The notes under the pieces are model-generated. The model had not been told where the DNA came from, searched no databases, and worked only from the letters and a program-made list of their open reading frames with translations. A program made the translations under genes and the position numbers. A stretch of DNA of 16,834 nucleotides from DATBDM01 sp036269915. Its GTDB lineage: Bacteria; Actinomycetota; Thermoleophilia; Solirubrobacterales; Solirubrobacteraceae. Shown here one piece after another: positions 1 to 8,586 of this stretch. How positions within the stretch are numbered: position 1 is the first letter of the stretch; every line of letters starts with the position of its first letter. The stretch is from NCBI GenBank assembly GCA_036269915.1, contig DATBDM010000050.1:1-16834 (forward strand). The letters are read 5' to 3'.

Positions 1-1058
<1,058 letters not shown>

Positions 1059-1067
1059 TCGGTGATG

Positions 1068-1073
1068 CTCCTC
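1068..1073 (-). promoter_or_regulatory. Ribosome binding site of recA
   Basis: GAGGAG on the minus strand, nine bases before the recA ATG, fixes the start. Further upstream, a weak TAGCGT (minus strand, 1105-1100) could be a -10 box, but I found no convincing -35. Neither GAAC-N4-GTTC (actinobacterial/Bacillus-type SOS box) nor CTGT-N8-ACAG occurs in the 116 bp before the gene. Confidence 0.6.
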
Positions 1074-1140
1074 TGCACGGTCATCTGAAACGGCCTCGCA
1101 CGCTAGGTGGGGGATCGGACGGAACCCCAGCCTGGCGGCG

Positions 1141-1155
1141 GCCCCGTCACGGGGC
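1141..1155. terminator. Short GC hairpin between thpR and recA
   Basis: GCCCCG-TCA-CGGGGC is a perfect 6-bp stem with a three-base loop, starting 20 bases downstream of the thpR stop. There is no T-run on either side. It could be a weak or partial terminator of thpR, leaving recA mainly on its own promoter, or simply a GC-rich palindrome. Confidence 0.35.
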
Positions 1156-1174
1156 AAGACGCCTTCGTGACGGA

Positions 1175-1720
1175 TCAGGATCGAAAGCGTGCCGAGATGA
1201 GCGCCTCGTAGCGCGCGCCCGCGGGATGCGTGTGCGAGGCGAACAGCGTGACCGGCCCGGCGGCGAACGCGACGGGCTCCGCCGCCCCGTCGACCTCCCG
1301 GGGCGCCCGCGCGCGCGGCCGCAGCCGCGCCACGGTCACGTGCGCGCGAAACGGGCGCGACTCGGGCTCGAGCGCCCCTGCCTCGACCAGGCCGCCCGCC
1401 ACGCGGGCCTGGAGCGCCGCCAGCGCCCCCTGGGGATCCGAGACCGACCCGCACAGCACGCGCGCGCGTCGGGGCGGCAGCAGCAGCGCGCCGCCCAGCG
1501 CCAGCGCGGGCGCCGGCGCATCGCCGACCGCCGCGCGCAGCGTCTCCCCCACCCGCTCGACCACGGCGGGATCCGAGGCGCCGAGGAACGCGAGCGTGAC
1601 ATGGAGCGACTCGTCCGGCACGGCCCGCCAGATCGCGGGATCCGCCGTGTCGCGGAACGCCGCGAGCGCCCCCACCGCCGACGGCGGCAGCTCGAGGGCG
1701 ACGAACAGCCGCAGCGTCAC
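1175..1720 (-). CDS. thpR: RNA 2',3'-cyclic phosphodiesterase (2'-5' RNA ligase family)
   Basis: This 181-residue protein belongs to the 2H phosphoesterase superfamily, LigT/ThpR branch. Family members hydrolyse 2',3'-cyclic phosphate ends of RNA and can ligate 2'-5' RNA in vitro. Both catalytic HxTx motifs are present: HVTL at residues 40-43 and HVTV at 127-130, with the usual N-terminal RLFVALELPP strand. The length matches the family. The GTG start at 1720-1718 overlaps the cinA stop (GTGA), which implies translational coupling to cinA. An in-frame extension further upstream exists but only reads through cinA in the wrong frame, so it is rejected. thpR next to cinA is a recurring arrangement in bacteria, but the physiological link is unknown. 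Confidence 0.93.
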   Translation of the reverse strand: MTLRLFVALELPPSAVGALAAFRDTADPAIWRAVPDESLHVTLAFLGASDPAVVERVGETLRAAVGDAPAPALALGGALLLPPRRARVLCGSVSDPQGALAALQARVAGGLVEAGALEPESRPFRAHVTVARLRPRARAPREVDGAAEPVAFAAGPVTLFASHTHPAGARYEALISARFRS

Positions 1721-3000
1721 GAGATCAGCAGCCGCCGCAGCAGGTGCAGCGTGACCGTCGTGGTGCGCTCGCGGATGTCGGCGCGCCCGCCGGGCAGGTG
1801 CAGGGTGCGGTCGATCCGCCGGCCGCCGCGCTCGGAGACCGAGAGGCAGACGGTCCCGACGGGCTTCTCCTCGGATCCTCCGTGCGGCCCGGCGATGCCG
1901 GTGATCCCGATCCCGAGGTCGGCGTCGAAGCGCGCGCGGGCGCCGTCGGCGAGGGCGGCGGCGACCTCGGGCGAGACCGCGCCGTGGGCCTCGATCAACT
2001 CGGGAGCGACGCCCGCGAGGTCGGACTTGGCGGCGTTCGAGTAGACGGTCAGCCCGCCGAGGACATAGGCCGAGGAGCCCGCGCGATCGGTCAGCCGGCC
2101 GGCCATCAGCCCTCCCGTGCACGACTCGGCGACGCCGATCGTGCGCACCGGCGGCCCGAGCAGGAGCCCGGCCACGATCTCGTCGATCGTCGCTCCGTCG
2201 CGTGAGAAGGTGCGGTCGCCGTGGCGCGCGAGCATCGCCGCCTCGAAGGCGTCGTAGGCGGCCTCGGCCCCCGGCTCGAAGACCGTCGCGATCTCGATCT
2301 CGCCGCGGCGCAGGCAGGTGGTGATCTCGAGGTCCGTGAGCGGGACGCCCTCGGCCTCGATCTCGCGCAGGGCGCCGGCGATCTCGGACTCGGGCAGCCC
2401 GAACATGCGCAGGATGCGCTGCTCGTAGGTCCCGGCCTCGGCGAGCACCGCCCGCAGCACATCGGTCGCGAGCGCCGCGTCCCACATCGGGCGCAGCTCA
2501 CGCGGCGGCCCGGGCAGCACGACCACGATGGGGCCCGAGCCGGACGCCGGCGGGACCACCAGCCCCGGCGCGGTCCCCACTGGCTCGAGCACGGTCGCGC
2601 CAGCGGGCACCAGGGCCTGCTTGCGGTTGGCGGCGCGCAGCGCGTCCTCGTCGATCCCGCGCCAGCGCGTGCGCAGCGAGCTGATGACCGTCCAGATGCG
2701 CTCCTCGAGCGCATCGTCGAGGACCATCTCCCGGCCCGCGAAGCCGGCCACGACGTCCGCGGTCAGGTCGTCGGCGGTCGGCCCGAGGCCGCCCGAGGTG
2801 ATCACGAGATCCATGCCCTCGCGCGCGAGGAAGTCGAGCGCCGCCCGCAGGTCCACCGGCCGGTCGCCGACGATGACGATGTGGGCGAGCTGCACGCCGC
2901 GCTCGCGCAGGCGCTCCGACAGCCATGGCCCGTTCGTGTCCGGGATGATCCCCGAGAGCACCTCGGTGCCGGTGACGACGATCCCGGCGCGGACGCTCAT
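1717..3000 (-). CDS. cinA: CinA-family nicotinamide-nucleotide amidase / competence-damage protein
   Basis: CinA proteins join an N-terminal molybdopterin-binding (MoaB/MogA-like, COG1058) domain to a C-terminal PncC amidase that converts NMN to nicotinate mononucleotide in NAD salvage. The protein has 427 residues, close to the usual two-domain length. The N-terminal domain shows GTEVLSG and SGGLGPTADDLT. The C-terminal domain carries AESCTGG and VYSNAAKSD. Ser293, Tyr320 and Lys325 have the same 27- and 32-residue spacings as the Ser31/Tyr58/Lys63 set of the stand-alone amidase, so activity is likely. The ATG at 3000-2998 overlaps the stop of the upstream RodZ-like gene (ATGA), and its own stop overlaps the thpR start. 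The old 'competence' name reflects co-transcription with recA in other bacteria, an arrangement nearly kept here with thpR in between. Confidence 0.95.
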   Translation of the reverse strand: MSVRAGIVVTGTEVLSGIIPDTNGPWLSERLRERGVQLAHIVIVGDRPVDLRAALDFLAREGMDLVITSGGLGPTADDLTADVVAGFAGREMVLDDALEERIWTVISSLRTRWRGIDEDALRAANRKQALVPAGATVLEPVGTAPGLVVPPASGSGPIVVVLPGPPRELRPMWDAALATDVLRAVLAEAGTYEQRILRMFGLPESEIAGALREIEAEGVPLTDLEITTCLRRGEIEIATVFEPGAEAAYDAFEAAMLARHGDRTFSRDGATIDEIVAGLLLGPPVRTIGVAESCTGGLMAGRLTDRAGSSAYVLGGLTVYSNAAKSDLAGVAPELIEAHGAVSPEVAAALADGARARFDADLGIGITGIAGPHGGSEEKPVGTVCLSVSERGGRRIDRTLHLPGGRADIRERTTTVTLHLLRRLLIS

Positions 3001-3809
3001 GCGCAGGTGGGCAGCTGCACCGAGGACAGGCGCCGCGGCTTGTGCCCCGAGCGCAGCTCGTAGCCGACGGGGTTCGCGCTCGCCGCGACCTTGTAGGCCT
3101 TGCCGTCGACGAGCATCTGCACCGCATTCGTACCGAGCGTCACGCGGAAGCGCTTGCCCCGGTAGGACGCGGTCCGCTCGCCGGCGCGCAGCGTCTGGCC
3201 GGCGACCAGCGCCTTGCCCTTCGCGTTGACGAGGCAGACGTAGACGTCGCCAGTGGCGGCAAGACGCACGCGGATCGGCGCGCTCGCCGCGGCTCTGCGG
3301 CGCGCGGCGCGGCGCTGCTTCGCCGCGTTGGAACGCTTCTTCGCCGCCGGCGTGGCGGTCGGCGTCGGGGTGGCGACGGCCTCGCCGGGGTTCGAGTCGG
3401 ACCCCGGCCACCACTTGCCGAGCGCGTAGAGCGCGGCGAGCAGCACGATCACGATCGCGCCGACGACGAGCACGGGCCCGAGCGCGCTCGGACCGCGGCG
3501 CCGGTTGCGCTTGCGCCGCGGCTGCGCGCGACCCGGGGCGAGGCCGCCGAAGGGCGCCGCCTCACCTCCGCGCGGATGCTCGTAGCGGCCCTTGTACTCG
3601 TCGACCAGTCGGCGGGAGTCCAGCTCGAGGTAGTCCGCGTAGGAGCGCAGGAACGTCTTCACGTAGGTGGGACCCGGCAGCAGGTCCCACTCCTCGTTCT
3701 CGAGCGCGCGCAGGTACTTGGCCCGGATCTTCGTGGCCGATTCCACCTCGGCCATGTCGATCCGGCGTCGCATCCGCGCCTCGCGCAGCGTCTCGCCGAT
3801 GTCGGGCAT
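2997..3809 (-). CDS. RodZ-like membrane protein: cytoplasmic HTH, one TM helix, external DUF4115-type domain
   Basis: A 270-residue single-pass protein. Residues 1-75 form an HTH_25/Xre-type helix-turn-helix typical of RodZ (IGETLREARMRRRIDMAEVE, then TKIRAKYLRALENEEWDLLPGPTYVKTFLRSYA). A basic stretch (PRRKRNRRRG) precedes one transmembrane helix at about 107-130. A Thr/Pro and Lys/Arg-rich linker follows, then a C-terminal beta-rich domain resembling DUF4115. RodZ proteins link the MreB cytoskeleton to the wall-synthesis machinery, and the HTH contacts MreB rather than DNA in studied cases. Function here is inferred from architecture. The ATG at 3809 is preferred because family members begin MPxIGETLREAR. 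A TTG at 3821 and GTG at 3815 are also in frame, none with a clear ribosome binding site. It lies 28 bp after ftsK and overlaps cinA by four bases. Confidence 0.85.
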   Translation of the reverse strand: MPDIGETLREARMRRRIDMAEVESATKIRAKYLRALENEEWDLLPGPTYVKTFLRSYADYLELDSRRLVDEYKGRYEHPRGGEAAPFGGLAPGRAQPRRKRNRRRGPSALGPVLVVGAIVIVLLAALYALGKWWPGSDSNPGEAVATPTPTATPAAKKRSNAAKQRRAARRRAAASAPIRVRLAATGDVYVCLVNAKGKALVAGQTLRAGERTASYRGKRFRVTLGTNAVQMLVDGKAYKVAASANPVGYELRSGHKPRRLSSVQLPTCA

Positions 3810-3837
3810 GAGCACGGGCAAGGGTACGAACGCGCCG

Positions 3838-6342
3838 CTAGGAGTGCTCGTCGCCCTCCTCGGCGGGCGGCGGCGCGTCCGCCGAGGGGGAGCCCGACCC
3901 GCGCTCCTCGAGCGCCGCCAGCACGCGCGGGACGTCGCCCTCGGAGATCAGCACCTGGCGGGGCTTGGAGCCCTCGTAGCCGGAGATCACGCCGCGGCGC
4001 TCGAGCATGTCGATCAGCCGGCCCGCGCGGGTGTAGCCGAGCCGCAGGCGCCGTTGCAGCATCGAGGTCGACGCGGTGCCCATCTCCGCCACCAGCCGGA
4101 TCGCGTCGCTGAGCAGCGGATCCTCGTCGGGGTCGAACTCGGGATCGCCGCCGGACTCCTCGACCTCGGGCTCGACCTCCTCGAGCAGCTCCTCGCGGAA
4201 CTCGGGCTCGCCCTGGAGGCGCCAGTTGTCGGTCAGGGCCTCGATCTCGGACTCGTCGATGAACGCGCCCTGGATGCGCTGCAGGCGCGAGGAGCCGACC
4301 GGGGAGAAGAGCATGTCGCCCATGCCGAGCAGTGCCTCGGCGCCGTTCTGGTCGAGGATCACGCGCGAGTCGGTCTGCGAGCTCACCGCGAAGGCGATCC
4401 GCGACGGCACGTTGGCCTTGATCATGCCGGTGATGACGTCCACGCGCGGGCTCTGCGTGGCCAGCACGAGGTGGATGCCGACCGCGCGCGCCTTCTGGGC
4501 GATGCGAATGATCGAGTCCTCGACGTCGGCCGGCGCGACCATCATCAGGTCGGCGAGCTCGTCGATCACGCAGAGGATGTAGGGCAGCGGCGCCTGATCG
4601 CGCGAGGCGCGCACCTTGTTGAGCTCGATCAGCGAGCGGGTGCGGGCCAGCGACATGTACGAGTAGCGCTGCTCCATCTCGCGCACGAGGTTCTGCAGCG
4701 CGACGGCCGCCTTCTTCGGCGAGGTGATGACGGGCGTGAGCAGGTGCGGGATCGAGTCGTAGTGGTTGAGCTCGACCTGCTTGGGGTCGACGAGCACCAT
4801 CCGGACCTCGTGCGGCGTGGCGCGCAGCAGGATCGAGGAGAGCATCGCGTTGACCGCGCCCGACTTGCCGGCGCCGGTGGTGCCGGCGACGAGCAGGTGC
4901 GGCATCTTGGCGAGGTCCGCGCCGATCGCGCGGCCCGCGACGTCCTTGCCGAGCCAGACGGTGAGCGGCGACCAGCCCTCCGGCGGCGCCTGCAGCACGT
5001 CGCCGAGGTGGACGATCCGGCGGCGCGCGTTGGGGACCTCGACGCCGACCGCCTGCTTGCCGGGGATCGGGGCGAGGATGCGGATGTCCGACGCCGCGAG
5101 GGCGTACGCGAGGTCGTCCTTGAGCTGGGCGACCTTGCCGACCTTCGTGCCGGGCGCGAGGCGCAGCTCGTAGCGGGTGATGTGCGGGCCGGCGATCGTG
5201 CCGATCACGCGCGCCTCGACGCCGAAGTGGCCGAGCGCCTCGACGAGCTGGGCGGCGGTCTTCTCCTGACCGGCGGTGTCGGGGCGCGCCGCCTCCCCCG
5301 AGGAGCGCTTGAGGAAGCCGGCCGCCGGGACGCGCCACTCGAAGTCGGGCGAGTCCGTGACCGAGGCGCGATAGCGGCCCTGCGGTGTGAGGTCCTCCGG
5401 ATCGGCCTTCGCGCGGGTGACCCCGGGCTCGTCGGTCTCGGGGTCCTCCGCGAGCCGGGGCTCGGCCTCGTCCTCGTCCTCCGGCTCGCGCGGCAGCGTG
5501 GCCGCCTCGATCTCACCGGTCGGCGCATCGTCGTCGATCGGCGCGTCGACGCCCGGGATGAACTCGCCCGGCGCGTCCTCGGCGTCCCAGGAGACCTCGT
5601 CCGGGGGCGGGGCCGCCCGACGGCGCGTCACGCGCGGCTCCCCGACCTCGAGCTCGGCCAGCTCCTCGCGCGTGGGCCGCCGGCGGGTGCGCGTCACCGC
5701 GGCGCGCATCTCCGCGTGCGAGTCGCGCAACGCGCGCGTGGTCGTGCTGACGGAGTCGCTCGTCGCCTTGACCACCCCGGCGATCGAGGCGCCGGTCAGC
5801 AGCAGGACGCCCGCGAGCAGCAGGAAGAGGGCGATGATGTGCGCGCCGACCGAGCCCAGCAGGGTCGAGCTCAGCCAGAACAGGCCCTCGCCGACCATGC
5901 CCCCGCGCTCCTTGGCCCACACGGGGTCCCAGTAGCCGTGGCGCACGCCGGACGGACCGAGGCCGAGCGTGCCGGCGGCGAGCCCCAGGGTCAGGCCCGC
6001 GAACAGGCACAGCGCGCCCGCGCGGAAGGGGCGCACCGCGGGCAGGAACTCGCGCAGGACGACGATCGCCCCGGCAGCCATCAGCGCCACGGGCACCGCG
6101 TAGTGGACGGCGCCGAGGAGCCATCGCAGCCCCTCGACGGCCCAGCCGCCGGCGCGGCCGCCGTCCCAGCCGAGCCAGATCAGGAAGGCGAAGAAGACGG
6201 CGGCGGCGACCAGGCCGAGGCCGAGCAGGTCGATCTGGCGGTCGTCGAGCTGCGGGAGGCGGGACTTCTTGGCCGCAGGGCGCCGTTTCGCGGTTTTCGC
6301 GCGAGCGGGGCGGCGGCGGGCAGGGGCGGTTCGTGCGCTCAT
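3838..6342 (-). CDS. ftsK: FtsK/SpoIIIE-family DNA translocase
   Basis: FtsK is a septum-anchored, ATP-driven motor that pumps chromosome ends into daughter cells and activates XerCD recombination at dif. The protein has 834 residues, typical for Gram-positive and actinobacterial forms. After a basic N-terminus come four transmembrane helices (about 39-58, 76-97, 108-128 and 161-184). Next is a 170-residue acidic, Pro-rich linker. The alpha/beta motor domain has Walker A GTTGAGKS at 487-494 and Walker B ILCVIDELADL with Asp594-Glu595. The winged-helix gamma domain starts near residue 730 (DPLLSDAIRLVAEMG, then TSMLQRRLRLGYTRAGRLIDMLE) and would read the polarity sequences. The ATG at 6342-6340 is the first gene of the minus-strand block and is divergent from the response regulator. 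No clear promoter was identified for it. Confidence 0.97.
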   Translation of the reverse strand: MSARTAPARRRPARAKTAKRRPAAKKSRLPQLDDRQIDLLGLGLVAAAVFFAFLIWLGWDGGRAGGWAVEGLRWLLGAVHYAVPVALMAAGAIVVLREFLPAVRPFRAGALCLFAGLTLGLAAGTLGLGPSGVRHGYWDPVWAKERGGMVGEGLFWLSSTLLGSVGAHIIALFLLLAGVLLLTGASIAGVVKATSDSVSTTTRALRDSHAEMRAAVTRTRRRPTREELAELEVGEPRVTRRRAAPPPDEVSWDAEDAPGEFIPGVDAPIDDDAPTGEIEAATLPREPEDEDEAEPRLAEDPETDEPGVTRAKADPEDLTPQGRYRASVTDSPDFEWRVPAAGFLKRSSGEAARPDTAGQEKTAAQLVEALGHFGVEARVIGTIAGPHITRYELRLAPGTKVGKVAQLKDDLAYALAASDIRILAPIPGKQAVGVEVPNARRRIVHLGDVLQAPPEGWSPLTVWLGKDVAGRAIGADLAKMPHLLVAGTTGAGKSGAVNAMLSSILLRATPHEVRMVLVDPKQVELNHYDSIPHLLTPVITSPKKAAVALQNLVREMEQRYSYMSLARTRSLIELNKVRASRDQAPLPYILCVIDELADLMMVAPADVEDSIIRIAQKARAVGIHLVLATQSPRVDVITGMIKANVPSRIAFAVSSQTDSRVILDQNGAEALLGMGDMLFSPVGSSRLQRIQGAFIDESEIEALTDNWRLQGEPEFREELLEEVEPEVEESGGDPEFDPDEDPLLSDAIRLVAEMGTASTSMLQRRLRLGYTRAGRLIDMLERRGVISGYEGSKPRQVLISEGDVPRVLAALEERGSGSPSADAPPPAEEGDEHS

Positions 6343-6421
6343 GTCGCACCCCGGGGGTTCGACACGGGCGCAACCGCTCCTGCGAACTCCTAATGGCCGG
6401 ATGAAGGTTCACCGCAACGTG

Positions 6422-6433
6422 CGGCGTTCGCCG
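6422..6433. promoter_or_regulatory. Palindrome abutting the -10 box of the response-regulator gene
   Basis: CGGCG-TT-CGCCG is a perfect inverted repeat. With one mismatch it extends to 6419-6436, partly covering the predicted -10 box. Its place in the -35/-10 spacer in the 104-bp divergent ftsK/regulator gap is where a repressor or autoregulator site would be expected. Operator function is inference; it could be a chance GC palindrome. Confidence 0.3.
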
Positions 6434-6439
6434 TACCAT
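6434..6439 (+). promoter_or_regulatory. -10 box of a leaderless response-regulator transcript
   Basis: TACCAT fits the actinobacterial TANNNT -10 pattern and ends seven bases before the GTG start. Transcription would then begin at or next to the start codon, consistent with the lack of any Shine-Dalgarno sequence there. No good -35 hexamer is visible at 16-18 bp. Confidence 0.42.
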
Positions 6440-6446
6440 CTTCGCC

Positions 6447-7136
6447 GTGGACGCACCGCCCCGCCCAGTACGCGTGCTCGTCGTCGAGGACGACACGGAG
6501 ATCGCCCAGGTCCTTCAGCGCTCGCTGCGCCTGGAGGGCTACGAGGTCAAGCTCGCGGGCGACGGCGTCCAGGCGCTCGAGGAGGCGCACGCGTTCCTGC
6601 CGGACGTGCTCGTGCTCGACCTCGGGCTCCCCCGCCTCGACGGCATCGACGTCGCCAGGCGCCTGCGCGACGGCGGCGACGACGTTCCGATCCTGATGCT
6701 CACCGCTCGCGACGCGCTCGACTCGCGCGTCGCCGGCCTCGACGTCGGAGCGGACGACTACCTCGTCAAGCCGTTCGAGCGCCAGGAGCTGCTGGCGCGC
6801 CTGCGCGCGCTGCTGCGCCGCCGGCCGCCGCGCGGCATGGCCCCGCTGCGGGCGGGTGACCTCATGCTCAACCCCGACACCCACGAGGTGTCGCGCGGCG
6901 ATCGCCGGATCGACCTCACGCAGCGCGAGTTCGAGCTGCTCGAGTACCTCATGCGCAACGAGCGGCTGGTGATCTCCCGCCAGAAGCTGCTCGACGAGGT
7001 GTGGGGGTACGACCCGTTCTCGATCACCAACACGATCGAGGTCTTCGTCTCCAACCTGAGAAGGAAGCTGGAAGCCGGTGGCGAGCCCCGCCTCCTCCAT
7101 ACGGTCCGCGGCGCGGGCTACGTCCTCCGCGTATAG
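6447..7136 (+). CDS. OmpR/PhoB-family response regulator
   Basis: A 229-residue two-domain transcription regulator. The receiver (about 8-120) has the acidic pair Glu14/Asp15-Asp16, the phospho-acceptor Asp58 in VLVLDLGLPRLDG, the switch Thr in LMLTARD and Lys in LVKPFE. The C-terminal winged-helix domain (about 135-229) has the family signatures LTQREFELLEYL and TVRGAGYVLRV. Phosphorylation of Asp58 by the kinase encoded next is expected to promote dimerisation and DNA binding. It resembles the MprA/TcrA-like actinobacterial regulators, but the regulon cannot be read from sequence. The GTG at 6447 is chosen because it directly precedes the receiver and sits at leaderless spacing from a -10 box. 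Its 3' end overlaps the kinase frame by 59 bases. Confidence 0.95.
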   Translation: MDAPPRPVRVLVVEDDTEIAQVLQRSLRLEGYEVKLAGDGVQALEEAHAFLPDVLVLDLGLPRLDGIDVARRLRDGGDDVPILMLTARDALDSRVAGLDVGADDYLVKPFERQELLARLRALLRRRPPRGMAPLRAGDLMLNPDTHEVSRGDRRIDLTQREFELLEYLMRNERLVISRQKLLDEVWGYDPFSITNTIEVFVSNLRRKLEAGGEPRLLHTVRGAGYVLRV

Positions 7137-8541
7137 GCGCGTCCCGATCCGCTGGCGGCTCGCCGGCGGCTCGGCCCTCCTGACGCTGATCATCCTCTGC
7201 GGCTTCGCCGTGATCGTCGGCGTGCTGACCACCGGGCGGATCGTCGACGACTTCGACCGCCAGGTGCAGGACTCGGCGAACCGGATCGCCAACGACGCGC
7301 GCCTGCACGTCGCCTCCGTGCGCGGCAACACCGTCGTTCGCCCGAGCTCGGGAGGGCTGAACCTGGCGAGCTATGCCGCCGCCCAGGGCGCCGCGATCCG
7401 CGTCGTGCTGCGGTCGGGCTACGCGCTCTACGAGACCCCGCATTCACCGGACTTCGGGCCGGTGATCGCGCCCTCGATCGAGGACAAGGGCTGGCGCGTC
7501 GAGACCCGGATCGTGAACATCGACGGCGACGTCATCGCGCCCGTCTACCTGCAGTACGCCCGCCGGCTCTCGGACCTCCAGGCGACGGTCAACCGCGTCC
7601 GGCTGTTCGTCGCGATCGGCGTCCTCGGCGGCGCGCTGCTGGCCCTGCTGGCCGGCCTCGCGACCGCGCGCCGCGCGATGGAGCCGATCTCCGAGCTCAC
7701 GGAGGCCGCCCGGCGCGTCGCGCGCACGCGCGATCCCTCCGTGCGGATGCCCCGCCCCGAGGCCGACGACGAGGTCGCCGAGCTGGCCCGCACGCTGGAG
7801 GAGATGCTCAACTCGCTCAACGAGGCGCGCGAGGAGACCGAGGCCACGCTGGACCGCCAGCGCGAGTTCGTCGCCGACGCCTCGCACGAGCTGCGCACGC
7901 CGCTGACCTCCGTGCTGGCCAACCTCGAGCTGCTGGAGGAGGAGCTGCAGGGCGAGCAGCGCGAGGCGGCCGCGTCGGCGCTGCGCTCCTCGCGGCGGAT
8001 GCGCCGCCTGGTCGGCGACCTGCTGCTGCTCGCCCGGGCCGACGCCGGGCGCGCCGCCCCGCACCAGCCCGTCGACCTCTCCGAGGTCGTCACCGACGCC
8101 GCCTCCGAGCTCGAGCCGGTCGCCGGCGACCACGAGATCTCCGTCGCCGCCGAGCCCGGCGCGCAGGTGGAGGGGGTGCGCGACGAGCTGCACCGGCTCG
8201 TGCTCAACCTGATGGAGAACGCGCTGCGCCACACCGATCCAGGCACCGCGGTCGAGGCCTCGGTCGAGCGTCGCGACGGCGAGATCGTGCTCGCGGTGGA
8301 AGACGACGGCCCCGGGATCCCGGCCGAGCTCGAGGACAAGGTCTTCGAGCGCTTCTTCCGCGGCGAGGGCGACCGCAGCGGCTCGAGCGGCCTGGGGCTC
8401 TCGATCGTGCGCGCGGTGGCCGACTCCCATCACGGCAGCGTGGCGCTCGAGCCCCCGCTCGACGGCCGCGGCGCGCGCTTCGTCGTGCGGCTGCCGGCGC
8501 TGCGGGCGGTCGCGGCCGACCCCGCGGCGCGCACCGCCTGA
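7078..8541 (+). CDS. Membrane sensor histidine kinase (HAMP, HisKA, HATPase)
   Basis: A 487-residue sensor kinase, partner of the preceding regulator. After a short Ser/Ala-rich tail come TM1 (about 28-50), an extracytoplasmic sensor of roughly 125 residues without a recognisable ligand fold, and TM2 (about 176-197). A HAMP linker follows (RAMEPISELTEAARRVA onward). The H-box is FVADASHELRTPL with phospho-accepting His270. The catalytic domain shows the N-box NLMENALRHTD, the G1 box DDGPGIP, the F-box VFERFFRG and the G2 box SGLGLSIVRAVADSH. All catalytic motifs are intact. The only in-frame start before TM1 is GTG 7078, inside the regulator gene, giving an unusually long 59-base overlap. It resembles the MprB/TcrY actinobacterial kinases; the stimulus is unknown. 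Confidence 0.94.
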   Translation: MASPASSIRSAARATSSAYRRVPIRWRLAGGSALLTLIILCGFAVIVGVLTTGRIVDDFDRQVQDSANRIANDARLHVASVRGNTVVRPSSGGLNLASYAAAQGAAIRVVLRSGYALYETPHSPDFGPVIAPSIEDKGWRVETRIVNIDGDVIAPVYLQYARRLSDLQATVNRVRLFVAIGVLGGALLALLAGLATARRAMEPISELTEAARRVARTRDPSVRMPRPEADDEVAELARTLEEMLNSLNEAREETEATLDRQREFVADASHELRTPLTSVLANLELLEEELQGEQREAAASALRSSRRMRRLVGDLLLLARADAGRAAPHQPVDLSEVVTDAASELEPVAGDHEISVAAEPGAQVEGVRDELHRLVLNLMENALRHTDPGTAVEASVERRDGEIVLAVEDDGPGIPAELEDKVFERFFRGEGDRSGSSGLGLSIVRAVADSHHGSVALEPPLDGRGARFVVRLPALRAVAADPAARTA

Positions 8542-8549
8542 CCGCCCGC

Positions 8550-8576
8550 TCAAGTCGCGGCCCGCGCGGCCGATTC
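8550..8576 (+). promoter_or_regulatory. Candidate sigma-28 (FliA/SigD-type) flagellar promoter of the chemotaxis operon
   Basis: TCAAGTCG, an 11-base spacer, then GCCGATTC. Against the flagellar sigma consensus TAAAGTTT-N11-GCCGATAA this matches five of eight and six of eight positions with exactly the standard spacing. It starts nine bases after the kinase stop and ends ten bases before the cheW ATG, so the transcript would be nearly leaderless. Caveat: CGGCC-CGCGC-GGCCG (8558-8572) is also a small hairpin that could end the kinase transcript, and GCCGAT arises easily in GC-rich DNA. Confidence 0.55.
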
Positions 8577-8586
8577 CGGGGTGGAC

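Noticed and set aside
1100..1130. Possible LexA/SOS operator upstream of recA
   Set aside because: GGAACCCC near 1121-1128 lacks the matching GTTC half-site, and no CTGT-N8-ACAG is present.
3667..6393. 908-codon plus-strand open frame opposite ftsK
   Set aside because: It is the shadow of ftsK: composition is Arg/Ala/Gly/Leu/Asp-rich, with no motif, and it runs across the ftsK start and the rodZ-like gene.
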